Below the pieces are notes generated by a model. That model saw nothing but the letters and a program-made list of their open reading frames with translations. It had not been told where the DNA came from and searched no databases. A DNA stretch of 64,000 bases, from contig VUYT01000001.1 in NCBI GenBank assembly GCA_008802785.1, positions 1,426,001 through 1,490,000 on the forward strand. Reading direction: 5' to 3'. Within the stretch, counting starts at the first letter, position 1. Each line of letters begins with the position of its first letter. The position numbers and the translations under genes were made by a program. The stretch is from Symmetrospora coprosmae. Its lineage: Eukaryota > Basidiomycota > Cystobasidiomycetes > Symmetrosporaceae. Shown here in pieces: positions 31,318 through 41,540 of this stretch.

Positions 31318-33911
31318 ATGGCCAAACGCTACGAGCGGTTCGACGCTCTGCAGGCAGAGCTCGGCAAGGCTGGCGAGGCAGATACAGTCGAGCAGGATGC
31401 TACAGGAGAGGATGCAGTAGATGACGCTGCTACAAAGGGAGCCGAGCGCTATGCTAAGGTGCTGGATGAGGAGGGCAACGAGCAGCCCCTGGACGCCGAC
31501 GACGGCGAGCCACAAGAGGAGACGGCGCCAGAGCTGTACACAATACGCCGATCAATGGCGTCGCGAGACGCCTGCTTCATACAGTCGCCGCCACAGAAGC
31601 CAGCTCACGAGAAGGCAGAGCCGTCGCAGCCTGTCCGGCACGCGACCAGGGGCGCAGCGGTGTCAGCCGGCGAAGATGACATTGAGCAGTACGAGATACA
31701 GGGAGAGGACGCGCAGAGCGATGGTGTCCAGAACGGGGAGCAGCAGTGTGAGGAGGTCGAAGAGATGGACGAGGACCTCGAGGAGCTGAGACCGCCGTCA
31801 TCGGAGGACCAGCGGAGTCCAGAGGAGCTCGAAGCGATCCAGTACGAGATCCTCGAGCTCGAGAGCGAGATCCAGATTGCGAAGCGGTACAAGATCATTG
31901 ACAGGCTCGGGGAGGGTAAGTCCGCCTGTCGCATCTAGAACGAGCCTTCTCACGCTGAACGCCCCTCCACGCGTCGGTGGCAAACAGGCACCTTCTCCGC
32001 CGTGTACAAAGCCATCGACTGCAACCACCCTTTCTACAACAACACAAAGTGGCAATCCAGCAGTGGCGCCTCGGCTGCACCCAAGCTGCCGTCCCTCCAA
32101 GCGCTGCGCCAATCCTCCGTCTCGAATCCCCGCTCGTCCCGCTCTTCTTCGTCGACGCAGCGCGACTCACCCTACTACAACCTCCTCGCCGCGCGCAAGC
32201 ACCTCAAGTCTCTTTCGTCCAACAAGTACTCCCTTACTAGACAGGAAGGAGGCTCGCCCGTCTATGTCGCGCTCAAGCGAATCTACGTTACGAGCTCTCC
32301 GCAGCGGATACAGAACGAGCTCGATATACTGGCGGATCTACGGAGCGCAAGGTGCACGGCGTACCTCGTCGAAGCCTTGAGGCATGAGGACCAGGTCATT
32401 GCGGTAATGCCGTACGAGAAGCACCAGGACTTCCGGGTGGGTTCCTCACGCTCGCCTGCTTCCTCTTGTTTCGCGGGCTGAGCGAGCGTGGCTTCCGTAT
32501 CTGCAGACCTACTACCGCACACTACCTCTCTCGTCGATGCGCTGCTACCTGCGCTGCCTGTTCGCCGCTCTGGCCGACTGCCACGGCCAAGGCATCATGC
32601 ACCGCGACGTCAAGCCCGCCAACTTCCTCTTTAATGTTGAGACGAACTCCGGCACGCTGTGTGACTTCGGTCTAGCACAACGTCTGAACCCGGCGGAATG
32701 GCATGCTCGCTGCCTGCACTCGCTTCCCGAGCTGTGGAAGCGCTACCTCGACCCTGGAGCAGCAGTGCATGGGAGCAAGCTTGCTCGGCCCGTAGACCTC
32801 CTCACGCAGGTCGACGAGAGCTTCAACAACTTCTTCGATAACGAGGATGTCATCATGGAGGAAGTACAGAAGCGCACGGGGGAGGAACAGATTGTCGGGC
32901 CGTGGGTGCCGACCCTGGGCTATGTGCGCGAGAAGCATCTAGAGGGTCTGACGCATGGGAAGGACAATAAGCGCGAGATTAGGGAGATCAGGGAACGGAT
33001 ACGCAAGGAGAACTGGAAGGAGAACTGGGCGCCTGCATTAAAGCAGCCCTCAACCGCCAAGGTCGGGTACATGAAGCCGGAGTATGACAAGAGGTGGGTC
33101 TGCTTGTGCCTTGTGTGCTCTCATGCGCTGAGCTGATGACCGCTCGTCTCGACATCGTAGACCGCAGATCAGGGCCAATCGTGCGGGAACGAGAGGCTTC
33201 CGTGCGCCAGAGGTGGTGCTGAAGTGCCCAGATCAGACGATGGGTGAGCAGGACAGGCTCATCAAACTCGTTGCAAGGCAGCTGACGTGACTATCGTGAC
33301 TGTAGCGCTCGATATCTGGTCGGTCGGTGTTACCCTACTCTGCTTCCTCACCCGCCGCTTCCCCTTCTTTGCAAGCAACGACGACACCGAGGCACTGATG
33401 GAGATCGCGGCCATTTTCGGCAAGAAAGGGGTCGAGAAATGCGCTGCCGTTCACAGTCCGTCCTACACAGACTCGATCGATAGCGGAAGAGGGGACCTGA
33501 CATCGTTCACGCGCACACAGACCGCACCTTCATCACGAACATCCCGACAATTGAGCATCCGCGCTTTAGGACGCTACATGAGCTCGTCCGCGCGCTGAAT
33601 CCAAACATCTTTGTCGAGAACATGCCCCGTCTCGCGCGGTCATCCATGGCGCTGCAGTACGGCGAGTGCTTCACCACCGACCCAGAGACGATCCGCAATC
33701 TCGACCATTCCGGGTGGTACAAGGACGGAGCGGACCTCTGGCTCGCTGTGGACCTCATGAAGCGCTGCTTGACGCTCGACCTTACGAAGCGCATCACGGC
33801 GCACGATGCGCTCGATCATCCTTTCCTAGCGGTGAGTTTGTGAAAGCTTGCTGCTCCTACTATCCCTGGATGCTGACGTTCCGTTGACAACTTCAGGAGA
33901 GCTCTGCGTGA
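31318..33911 (+). CDS. CDC7: Cell division cycle kinase CDC7 (DDK catalytic subunit)
   Basis: The Dbf4-dependent kinase that phosphorylates MCM helicase subunits to fire replication origins. The N-terminal 190 residues are acidic and poorly conserved. The kinase domain starts KRYKIIDRLGEG and continues FSAVYKAIDCN, with VALKRIYVTSSP carrying the ATP-binding lysine. The catalytic loop is IMHRDVKPANFLF, followed by LCDFGLAQ. Large insertions, typical of CDC7, separate the DFG region from RANRAGTRGFRAPEV (activation segment and APE) and split the C-lobe. The protein ends in ITAHDALDHPFLA plus a short terminal exon encoding ESSA (33897-33911). At least five introns are present, including one joining EKCAAVH to RTFITNIPTIEH. 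Identification rests on the motif order together with the inserts. Confidence 0.93.
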
Positions 33912-34360
33912 AGCCCGGCACTACCGCACCCCCTTTTTCTTATCCTGCAAGGCAGATCACCGTCGTTGTAACAGCATACAGCAAGCTTTCCAGTCGAGTC
34001 CGTTCGTCGATGGTCGCTCCGTCTCGCGCAGGAACAGCTTTTGCATGGCATTCGCCGCATGGCTCTGCCCGATGCTTCGAGGACTGCGAAGCGAAGTCTT
34101 TGGTCATACTGACCGGCGCACCATGCCCTGCCGAATGCCCAATATCACTGCATCCGTCTTCCGTCTTCGCGACACAACGGAAGCCGGTCCAGAAGTGCTT
34201 CTGACGTGCGATGACGTCCCCTGACGGAGAAGGACGGAGAACGTCCTGACCGACGCAGCGACTTCCCTGGCGTTGCTCAGCGGGCGCTCTTCCTCTTTCA
34301 TTCCTCCCTACTCATCACTGCACTCTGCATACTACACCTGAACGCACATCTTCGCACCCC
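33912..34360. other. Intergenic region after CDC7
   Basis: About 450 bases containing the CDC7 3' UTR and the promoter of the small gene. No open frame with splice or domain support was seen. Confidence 0.4.
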
Positions 34361-34824
34361 ATGCTCGGCCGTAACTCCACAAGCACGACCCGAACTGCCG
34401 GGACCACCTCGACGGCTGGAATGACTTCCTCTGGAACACGTCCTGCTCGAAGGAGCATCTTTGACAGACTGCACCCTGGCAAGACCAATCCCGCCCTCGA
34501 GGTGGGTCTTTCATGCTGGCCTTTCCAGACCTGGCTGTCCGGCTGAGACACGCGTCATCCCTCCGCGTCACAGGCCCAGATCAACAGCGTTGCCGTATTG
34601 GATGCTCAGGCTAGAGCAGCACAGCGGGAGCTGCGTGCGAGGGTGTGTGACCGTGCCGTCGAGCAGTCTGTCCATGGCAAACGCTGACGCTTCTTGCCAT
34701 CTCTCCCATCACGCAGGACGTCACTCCGCCGAAGCGAAGCCTTTCGACACGCATTAAGCGGCTCTCCAACAAGTGGAGGGGTACTGGACGAGCCACGTCC
34801 AAGAGCACCCAGCCGACCTACTGA
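34361..34824 (+). CDS. Small basic hypothetical protein
   Basis: I do not recognise it by name. Exons 34361-34501, 34574-34642 and 34717-34824 join in phase to give 105 residues. The N-terminus is Thr/Ser/Arg-rich (MLGRNSTSTTRTAGTTSTAG), the middle has RRSIFDRLHPGK, and the C-terminus is basic (LSTRIKRLSNKWRG) and ends TQPTY. The build, a Thr-rich head, an IFDR motif and a basic amphipathic tail, resembles small orphan proteins conserved across fungi whose function is unknown. There is no signal peptide or membrane helix. It lies in tandem between CDC7 and the REV7-like gene. Confidence 0.6.
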
Positions 34825-35069
34825 GCGAGCAGTCGGTCCGGCCGCTTGAACGACCGTCTGCAATTTACCCTGACTGCCATCCTCCCCGCCGACCGGGACA
34901 TCCGCACTCGAGTAATGACATGTAGCTATTATCCTGCTCACCGTGCAAATACACGTCCTTTGTCGCGTCCTTACGTCTCGTCTGCGTGTCCTTCGCCACC
35001 CGCTCGTCTCGGGAGACGCCCGCGCCTGGATGCACGACCTTGCCCTTCCGCCTTTCTCGGTGCGCAGGG

Positions 35070-36367
35070 ATGTCACCCCGCAAGAAGGACAAGGGCAAAG
35101 CCAAGGATGTAGTCGAGATTGACGAGCCGGACTACATCACCTACAATGGTGCGCTCAATGACGCCCGTTGCGAGCCCGGCAGCAGGTCCTATCCTGACGC
35201 GAGTGTCGCTGTTCCGCAGAGACGGTCCACTTCATCGTCGAGTTCCGTGAGTGTATGCAAGCTTTCGCGTCGTTCTCGCTTCAACTGAATTGTAGGCTGA
35301 TAGGCCACGCGCGCTCGCAGTCGAGGTCGCCTTCAACACCATCCTTTACATCCGGCAGGTCTACCCAGCGTGTGCGTCGGCCAAGCTGTCCATGGAGGAC
35401 CTCGCAGCTTATGCTACCTATCACACACAGACATATTTGCCAAGATGAAAAAGTACGACACGCCCGTCTGGAAAGCGCGCCCGCCCATGCTTGCGACGTA
35501 CCTCGCGGACGCGGCAAAAGCGGTCGGAGAACAGCTGTCGCCTGTGAGTCCAGCCCATGGCGGTGAACTCACTGCCTGCAGAGCACTGATACAGCTCCGA
35601 TACATAGGGCGTGGTGCAGCAGGTCTGCCTGGCCATCCGAAGCGTCCGGACCAATGCCATCGTCGAGAGCTTTAACTTCGACTTTACGTACCTGGTTGAG
35701 CGGAGCTTTCTGCTCGGCAGCGAAGGAAAGAACACCAAGTGTGTTTGGTCTCTTCTGCCAGCCGCACTTATCTGTCGGCTGACGAGCCTTCTCACTCTGT
35801 AGGATCGAGGGCAGTCCGAGTCGGTCACAGCTGGCAATGCTCCTACGCGGTCTGCTGCTCAAGCTCAATATTGCTGAGACTCAGCTCAACGGGTATCTAG
35901 ATGGTACGCCAGTCTGCCTACGTCTCTTCAAGATTATCTACTGACCCTTCTCCCTTTACGTCAGGCGAAACCACCTTCGACATCGGGATCAAGATGCAGG
36001 ACGACATCGACTACGACCCGACCATGGTGGACAGGACAAAGGTGAAATGGGCTGACCATGCGGTCGCTATTGGCGATGCTGACATGACTGTTCATACTCC
36101 GCAGAAGAAGACGCCTCTATGGATGCCGAATCAGGTCGACGAGGACCGCATGGTTAGCATCCCGCTGCGGACTGCCAACCTCGGAGCGATCAACGTGAGT
36201 ATTTGTCAGAGCGCTGCTGCGGCTGTAGCTGATGTGACCGATCGCTGCAGATGCAAATCTACGTGCACGAGACTACGTCCAAGGCCGGCCCTGGGGAAGA
36301 CGGGGACGATGACCTGGAGGAGTTGCCTCGCAAGCTTGACAAGGGGAAGGGCAGAGCAGTACAGTGA
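35070..36367 (+). CDS. REV7: HORMA-domain protein, REV7/MAD2L2-like
   Basis: The HORMA-fold subunit of DNA polymerase zeta, used in translesion synthesis. The start is at 35070 (MSPRKKDKGKAKDVVEID). After short exons the core reads VEVAFNTILYIRQVYP, the first HORMA helix, then KKYDTPVWKARPPMLATYL, matching the REV7 segment preceding helix B. Next come VRTNAIVESFNFDFTYLVE and RGLLLKLNIAETQLNGYLD. The safety-belt region follows, with FDIGIKMQDD and later VSIPLRTANLGAIN. The protein ends MQIYVHETTSKAG plus an acidic tail, longer than in yeast. About six short introns are present. MAD2 or HOP1 are the alternatives; the PVWKAR region and VESF strand favour REV7. Confidence 0.82.
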
Positions 36368-36555
36368 AGTGCCCTTGCATCATTCTGTTGTTTTGCCGCT
36401 GCGCAAGCACGAGACGCGACGCGACGCGACGCCTTTGTTTGGCGCGACGGAGTCTGAACGCTCGGGGAGGCGACGCATCGTATCGGACGGAGATGACGTG
36501 CGTCGCAGGTACAGGACGGCAATCGAGGCGGCCAAAGCTGCCGATCTCAACCAAA

Positions 36556-37560
36556 ATGGTGAGCGTCTCCACCCGTCCCTGCCCTTCCCTGCCTGTCTCC
36601 CTCCCTCGCTCCCTCCCGTCCTCACCTCTCTTCCTCCCTCACAGCCAAGTCCGACAAACCAGACAAGTCTTCACTTCCCCTCACCATCTCATCTGCTTCC
36701 CTCCTGCTTTCATCATGCCGCTCACTGGCCTCTCCTCCTTCGCCGGATGGTCCCCTCTTCTCGACGCCGCTGGACGTGTCCACGATCAAAGCTGGCCTGA
36801 CTCGCAGTCTTGCATCACGGGTGATCTGACCGTTGTGCTATGCATGTGACGCTGAGACCCACGTCCTTACTGACTCAGGGATCGATTTAATCGTCAGAAC
36901 CCCTGCTCTCGCCCACATCCACTGAAGCGCTCCTGTCGTCATTGGACCGTCAGACTGAAGCTGCGAAGCAGAAGGTCGTGCCAGCCGTCACAGCTCGTCG
37001 GGCAAGCAAGAGAGAGCAGTTCCTCGAGCGTGACCTTGCATTGCAGACCACGCTCGCCAGACTCCGGTACAAGCGCATTCAGATTTCCGACATTCCTGAG
37101 AAGCTCGCACAGGAGAAGACGCGCATGCTCCTTGCAGAGCAGGAACGAATTAGGAGGGGAGGCGAGCCTAGGCTCCAGATTACTGGATCCACTGCAGTGC
37201 GCCTCTTCCTGACACATGGCTGATCACGGCCTTAGCTAACATGCGCACATCACCAGCAGTCACAGCAGGTTAACCAGGGCTTCTGGTGGTACACCCATCC
37301 AAAGATCGTTGACATGCTCAGTGACGGGGGGCATGACTCCCTCCGATCTGGTTCGCCTACTGAACCTGGACAGCGGCAACAGCTCCCCAGCTGTATCCGG
37401 AGTGGGGCCTGATGCCGAGGGCGAATCTGTTCGAGACACCGAGGCAGCCGAGGAGAAGGACGGGGAGGGCGGTAGCGTCAAGAAAGAGAATGACAACAAG
37501 ACGAACACCGAGGAGGACGACGAGGAGGAGGAGGAGGAGGAGGAGGAGGAGGAGGAGTGA
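36556..37560 (+). CDS. Hypothetical coiled-coil protein, 3' end uncertain
   Basis: I do not recognise this protein. The best model starts with an ATG that is the last codon before a GTGAGC donor (36556-36558), then exon 36650-36806 (SDKPDKSSLPLTISSASLLL), exon 36898-37196 and a last exon from about 37260. The middle exon encodes a likely coiled coil (FLERDLALQTTLARLRYKRI ... EKLAQEKTRMLLAEQERIRR). The last exon begins QQVNQGFWWYTHPKIVDML. It then either stops at 37412 or shifts, through a further short intron, into a frame ending near 37560 or 37645; a GAG-repeat tract there would read as polyglutamate or polyarginine. The donor at 36807 (GTCTTG) is weak. It converges on the sulfite oxidase gene. 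Confidence 0.5.
37519..37558. repeat. GAG trinucleotide microsatellite
   Basis: A run of GAG/GAC units near the end of the hypothetical gene. It reads as a polyglutamate tail in one plus-strand frame and as polyserine on the opposite strand. Slippage here could change the local frame or tail length. Confidence 0.8.
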
Positions 37561-37876
37561 GGACGGAGGCTGCCAGATTTTCGAGAAGGTAGTAGCATCA
37601 CGGCACTCTCTAGATGATCAGCAACGAGCAAAGGCAGGCGGTTAGGCCAAGGAAGCAGGTTGTTGGCCAGCATTTCTTCGTTGCGAGTTCGATTCAAACG
37701 GGTAATGGAATCGCCCACGGTCTCCGAATCCGAAAGTCCTGCTACGGACACTGCTGCAAAGCCTTGGGGGAGGCAGATGCTATGCGTGGGGAATACATCG
37801 ACGCTCTCCTTCCGCCTGCTCAGGCCTCTATGCCTACTTGACCCTGCCACTGCCGAGGCCCAGCAGCTCATCAGGC
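37561..37876. other. Convergent 3' intergenic region
   Basis: About 316 bases between two converging genes. A stretch near 37685 weakly resembles a tRNA B box but has no matching A box or acceptor stem. Nothing else was seen. Confidence 0.35.
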
Positions 37877-39923
37877 CTATGATTTCCACACCGGCCGCTT
37901 CACGCGATGATAGGCTGTCGTCAGGTTTCCCCTAACGTTATATTGATCCTCGTAGTCGTTGGGCTGGATGAGAAGCACACGTCAGCAAGGAACCAGATCA
38001 GCGGCGGCGGAGCACGCACCTGCATGTTATACGAGCTGTCGACGGCCTTGACGACAATCTCCCTCCCCACATACCCCTTCGGCACGACATGCGTCCACTG
38101 CGTCCAGCTCCACCTCTGACTGCCCTTACTCTCGTCCTTTCCAAGCTGCGCCTGCTTCCAGCTCAATCCACCATCGACGCTGATGTCAACGCGCTGGATA
38201 GACCTGCCGCCACCTGAGAGCGCATAGCCCGTGATGCGGACAAAATCCTCCTCGAGCCCATAGTTGCGAAGCAGGGTCCGCTCGTTCTCGGTCTGTGACG
38301 AGAACTCCTCGACCGACGTTATGGCGCTCTGCACAGGGATCTCCTGGATCGCGAGCGCTTTGCTCCAGTCGATATTGTGGATCTGGTTCGGCCCGAAGGA
38401 CTTGTAGTCACGACGCTGCCACTGGCTCGTGCTTTCTTCTTCGGCGACGCTAATCCGGGACAGCCACTTGACGCTTCGGGCGGCCACATTGCCGGGTACT
38501 GTGAATGTGAGAGTGATCAACGTCAGTCAGATAAGACGGAATTGGCAATGGGGTCATCGGACGTACCTAAAGCTCGCAAGGGTGCACCGTGGTCCGCTGG
38601 TAGGGGCTTGCCATTCATCTCGAATGCAAGCAAGACATCCTTTCTCGAGTCACAAGCTTGCCATATCGGTATGCTCGCGCCGTAGCCTTCAGCGCCAGCG
38701 AATTGTACGTGCTTGGCGTACTCTGGGATCTCGTCAAAGTCGACGGGCAGGCCAGCATCGCGTAGGATGTCTCGCAATTTGACGCCACCCCATTCGGCAT
38801 TTGAGATGGCTCCGACGTCCCATTGCAGGCCATTGGCTGCGGGCATCGTGTGGAGAATTCAGTACGAGCACTGTTGATAGAGGGTCTCTGCAGGTGAACC
38901 CACTCGAGCGAGAGTTCGCAGTCATGTGGGACCTCCGGTTCCCAGAGCATTGCAGCGTGACGGTGATGGTGTGCTTGTGAAAGCGTTCCTTGAGATCTGC
39001 CAGAGTATACGTCTTGCTCGTACCGTCAGGCAGCTCTACTTCCAGCTTCCACTCGTCCCCCGTCGATTGCGGGACCCAAAGGTGATTCCGCGTAAAGAAG
39101 GTCTCGTTCGGCGTGAGGTAGCTCGTCAAGCTCTCCGACGGCGTCTCTGCATTGCAAGGCTTCTCTGTGCGCTTGATGAGCCGTGGATCGCGCTCTGGGT
39201 CGTCTGCGAAGGGATCCTCTATCGCATCTTGCGGGACGCGCCCATCGACGAGATCATGTGGATGCACCTGTCGGACGTCAAGAGCTTCAGCTCGCAGGCC
39301 AGTCCTGAGCATTCCTGAGGCTGTAGGGTACGCACCACGCCAATCTTCATGTCCTCGAGCATCTCGACGATCTGCTCCGCGTTATGGAACGCAAAGACCT
39401 GCCAGTACGGCTCCAGAGCTCCTCCTGCCGCGCGAAGGATGACCGTCCCTCCAGGGTGGTTCTCGACCCACTCTGTAATATCGTAGACGTCTATCCCGCG
39501 CGAGACCCATATCCGCCCGTCCTTGGAGTTGGACCCATGCTCTTTCAGCTCGGAAAGCCGGATCTTTCTCCATTTCTCTCCGCCACTGCCCGAAGGCGTG
39601 CCTGGACGAGCTTCGGCGTAGAGTGGGCCTTGGGACAGCGAGTACGCCGTAAAGGCTGCTATGGCCAGAGCAGATGCGATACCAGCTCTCTTAACGAGGT
39701 TGCTGTGCCATGCTGGACCGCCTCTATCAGCCGGGCCTTTCCCTTTGCTCGCGGTGACACTCGATGAGGCTGCTCTTGTCGACAGGCAGAACGATGGTGC
39801 CTTGGCTCCGTATCGAGCTGAACCAGCGAGCTGTAGTATCTGACGATGTTGATGCTGTTCGGGTGCTGCGCGCAGCCATGCAGCTCGCACGGGCGCCAGA
39901 GCATTCGAGGTTGAGGGACGCAT
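37877..39923 (-). CDS. Mitochondrial sulfite oxidase with N-terminal cytochrome b5 domain
   Basis: Oxidises sulfite to sulfate in the mitochondrial intermembrane space, passing electrons through its b5 heme to cytochrome c. The N-terminus (MRPSTSNALAPVRAAWLRAA) is a basic presequence followed by a hydrophobic segment (IASALAIAAFTAYSL), consistent with a bipartite intermembrane-space signal. The b5 domain contains YDITEWVENHPGGT with its heme histidine, and the second His lies in FAFHNAEQ. The molybdopterin domain has NETFFTRNHLWVP and the molybdenum-ligating Cys in TLQCSGNRRSHM, then GGVKLRDIL and HGAPLRAL. The C-terminal dimerisation domain reads YALSGGGRSIQRVDISVDGG and WTQWTHVVP. A short last exon encodes PNDYEDQYNVRGNL. 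Four or five short introns are present. The b5 domain separates it from nitrate reductases, which carry b5 at the other end. Confidence 0.93.
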
Positions 39924-40421
39924 CGATGACCGTCGAGGAGAAGCTGGTGGAAGCGCGTGAAGCGATGACGAACGAAGGCAAGGAGGAGTGAACAGCTCGG
40001 CGAGACGTCAATGCAACGCTCTTAAGAAACGGGTAGAGACCAAAGAAGACGCGACACAGTGAAGGTCGCAGCGAAGCAAACCCTTTCGGCCCTGCTCCCA
40101 CCTCCGTCGGCCCAAACCTCCCAACGTCCGCCTGACCTCGCGTGCACATGACCTTCCCGGTGCCCCAACCTCCCAACGTCCGCCTGACCTCGCGTGCACA
40201 TGACCTTCCCGGTGCTCGCCCTGGCCAACTAGACGAGGAACGATATGCACTGGACTGCGTATGCTGCAGGTTAACGCAGACAGTCTTGTCAGATGACGGC
40301 TTGCAAGGCCTAGGCCTTGCGCGAGTCCGATATAGATGTCGGTTGACAGCCGATATCGCTCACAGCTGTCCAACCCTTTCGCCTGGCTCGCTCACAAAGG
40401 ATAGATGCGCCCCTTGACTCG
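39924..40421. promoter_or_regulatory. Divergent region upstream of sulfite oxidase with 52-bp direct repeat
   Basis: About 500 bases between the divergent starts of sulfite oxidase and a small putative secreted protein. The tandem repeat at 40115-40218 is its main feature. No TATA box was identified. Confidence 0.45.
40115..40218. repeat. 52-bp tandem direct repeat, two copies
   Basis: Copies at 40115-40166 and 40167-40218 are identical over their first 49 bases. It lies 190-295 bp upstream of the sulfite oxidase start. Near identity implies a recent duplication; whether it contains regulator sites is unknown. Confidence 0.85.
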
Positions 40422-41053
40422 ATGACTGCTCTGAGGATGATCTCTGCCATGTCCTACGTCTTGGCCACTATCACGCTGACCGGTGAATGCTCGCTTGACT
40501 TCCTGCTTGTCTGTCTGCTACTACTGCTCCGAATACATTACAGCTGGCCAAATGGGCGCTGCACACTCTCGCGCTGGTCACTACGAGAACATGGACGGCA
40601 AGCCCGTCATCGACAAGATCGAGTATCCGCAAGAGACTGGTGCTGAGGTGGGCTGGGCTCCAGACCTGCCCGCTGCATAGGCTTCTTTGACCCTGCTGTC
40701 GTTTGCTGTTCCAGTATGTTCGCTTCCTTGGTACGACCTGGAGTCGTGTGAGGTCCTCGAAGCCGAGCGACTGCAGTGGCACCTGCGCAACCTACACGCG
40801 AAAGGTGCTGAAGGTGCAGGGTACCGACTCGGCCGAGATCCTCTACCTGCCGAAGGACCGCCTCGTTGCCAGCCTAGGCGGCGACGTGCGCGAGAGCAGC
40901 AAGTTCGTCGCCGCACACAGCGAGTACGAGCTCTTCGTGCACTGGCAGATCGGGACTGTCAAGGATGAGAAGACAGGAAGGTGGAACGAGATTGCGGTGG
41001 CCGAGCCGGCGCTGGACGTCAGATCGGGAGCGATGCTCAGGAAGATATGCTAG
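40422..41053 (+). CDS. Small putative secreted protein
   Basis: I do not recognise it. Exons 40422-40482, 40544-40647 and 40715-41053 join in phase to give 167 residues. The N-terminus MTALRMISAMSYVLATITLT, followed by AGQMGAAHS, looks like a signal peptide with a possible cleavage near the Ala residues. The mature part has a Cys pair in SDCSGTCATYTRK, a basic segment, then YLPKDRLVASLGGDV and YELFVHWQIGTV, and it ends LRKIC. If exon 1 is wrong, the in-frame ATG at MGAAHSRAG would make it cytosolic, so secretion depends on the first exon. It is divergent from sulfite oxidase and converges on the CCCH gene. Confidence 0.6.
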
Positions 41054-41540
41054 AAATCTCGCACATTCATTGCTCGCATGCCTGCCAATGCAGGGCGACG
41101 ATTGGAGCTAGAGGACCATGAGGTTGCCACGGGCTGTGTTGCTAACTCCTGCTGCTGTAGCTGCATATGAGCGGCAATGCAGCAGTTCCTGAGCTTCTTG
41201 TATGAACGAGACAGACCCGACGAAGTTGCATTGGACAATGAACTAGGAAGTGGCATCGAACAGAAGAAGAGGGTAAACGACTATGCGGACTAGAAAGTGC
41301 ATCTGGCGGAAGAACGAAGAAAGGCTGCGGGGGAATGCGGGAATGACTATGGCAGACAAGAGGGCGCGAACAGGCAGAAGTGGTAGTTGAGCGAAGCTGC
41401 AGAGGGTGTATTGCTGAACTGACTGGATGTCTGGAAGTGAGCGAGAGAAAGAGAACGCCAGATCGGGAGGAGGAATCATACAGGTGGCGCGGGCAGCGAA
41501 TTAGACAGTGGCGCGGAAGCAGGAATGAACGTGAAGCTGA
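41054..41540. other. Convergent 3' intergenic region
   Basis: About 490 bases between two converging genes. No gene, repeat or structured element was seen. Confidence 0.35.

Noticed and set aside
36410-36435. GACGC repeat run downstream of the REV7-like stop
   Set aside because: Only about four short units in a 3' region; too small to treat as a functional satellite.
37630-37710. tRNA-like stretch around GAGTTCGATTC
   Set aside because: A weak B-box resemblance only; no 7-bp acceptor stem, no A box at the right distance and no anticodon arm could be drawn.
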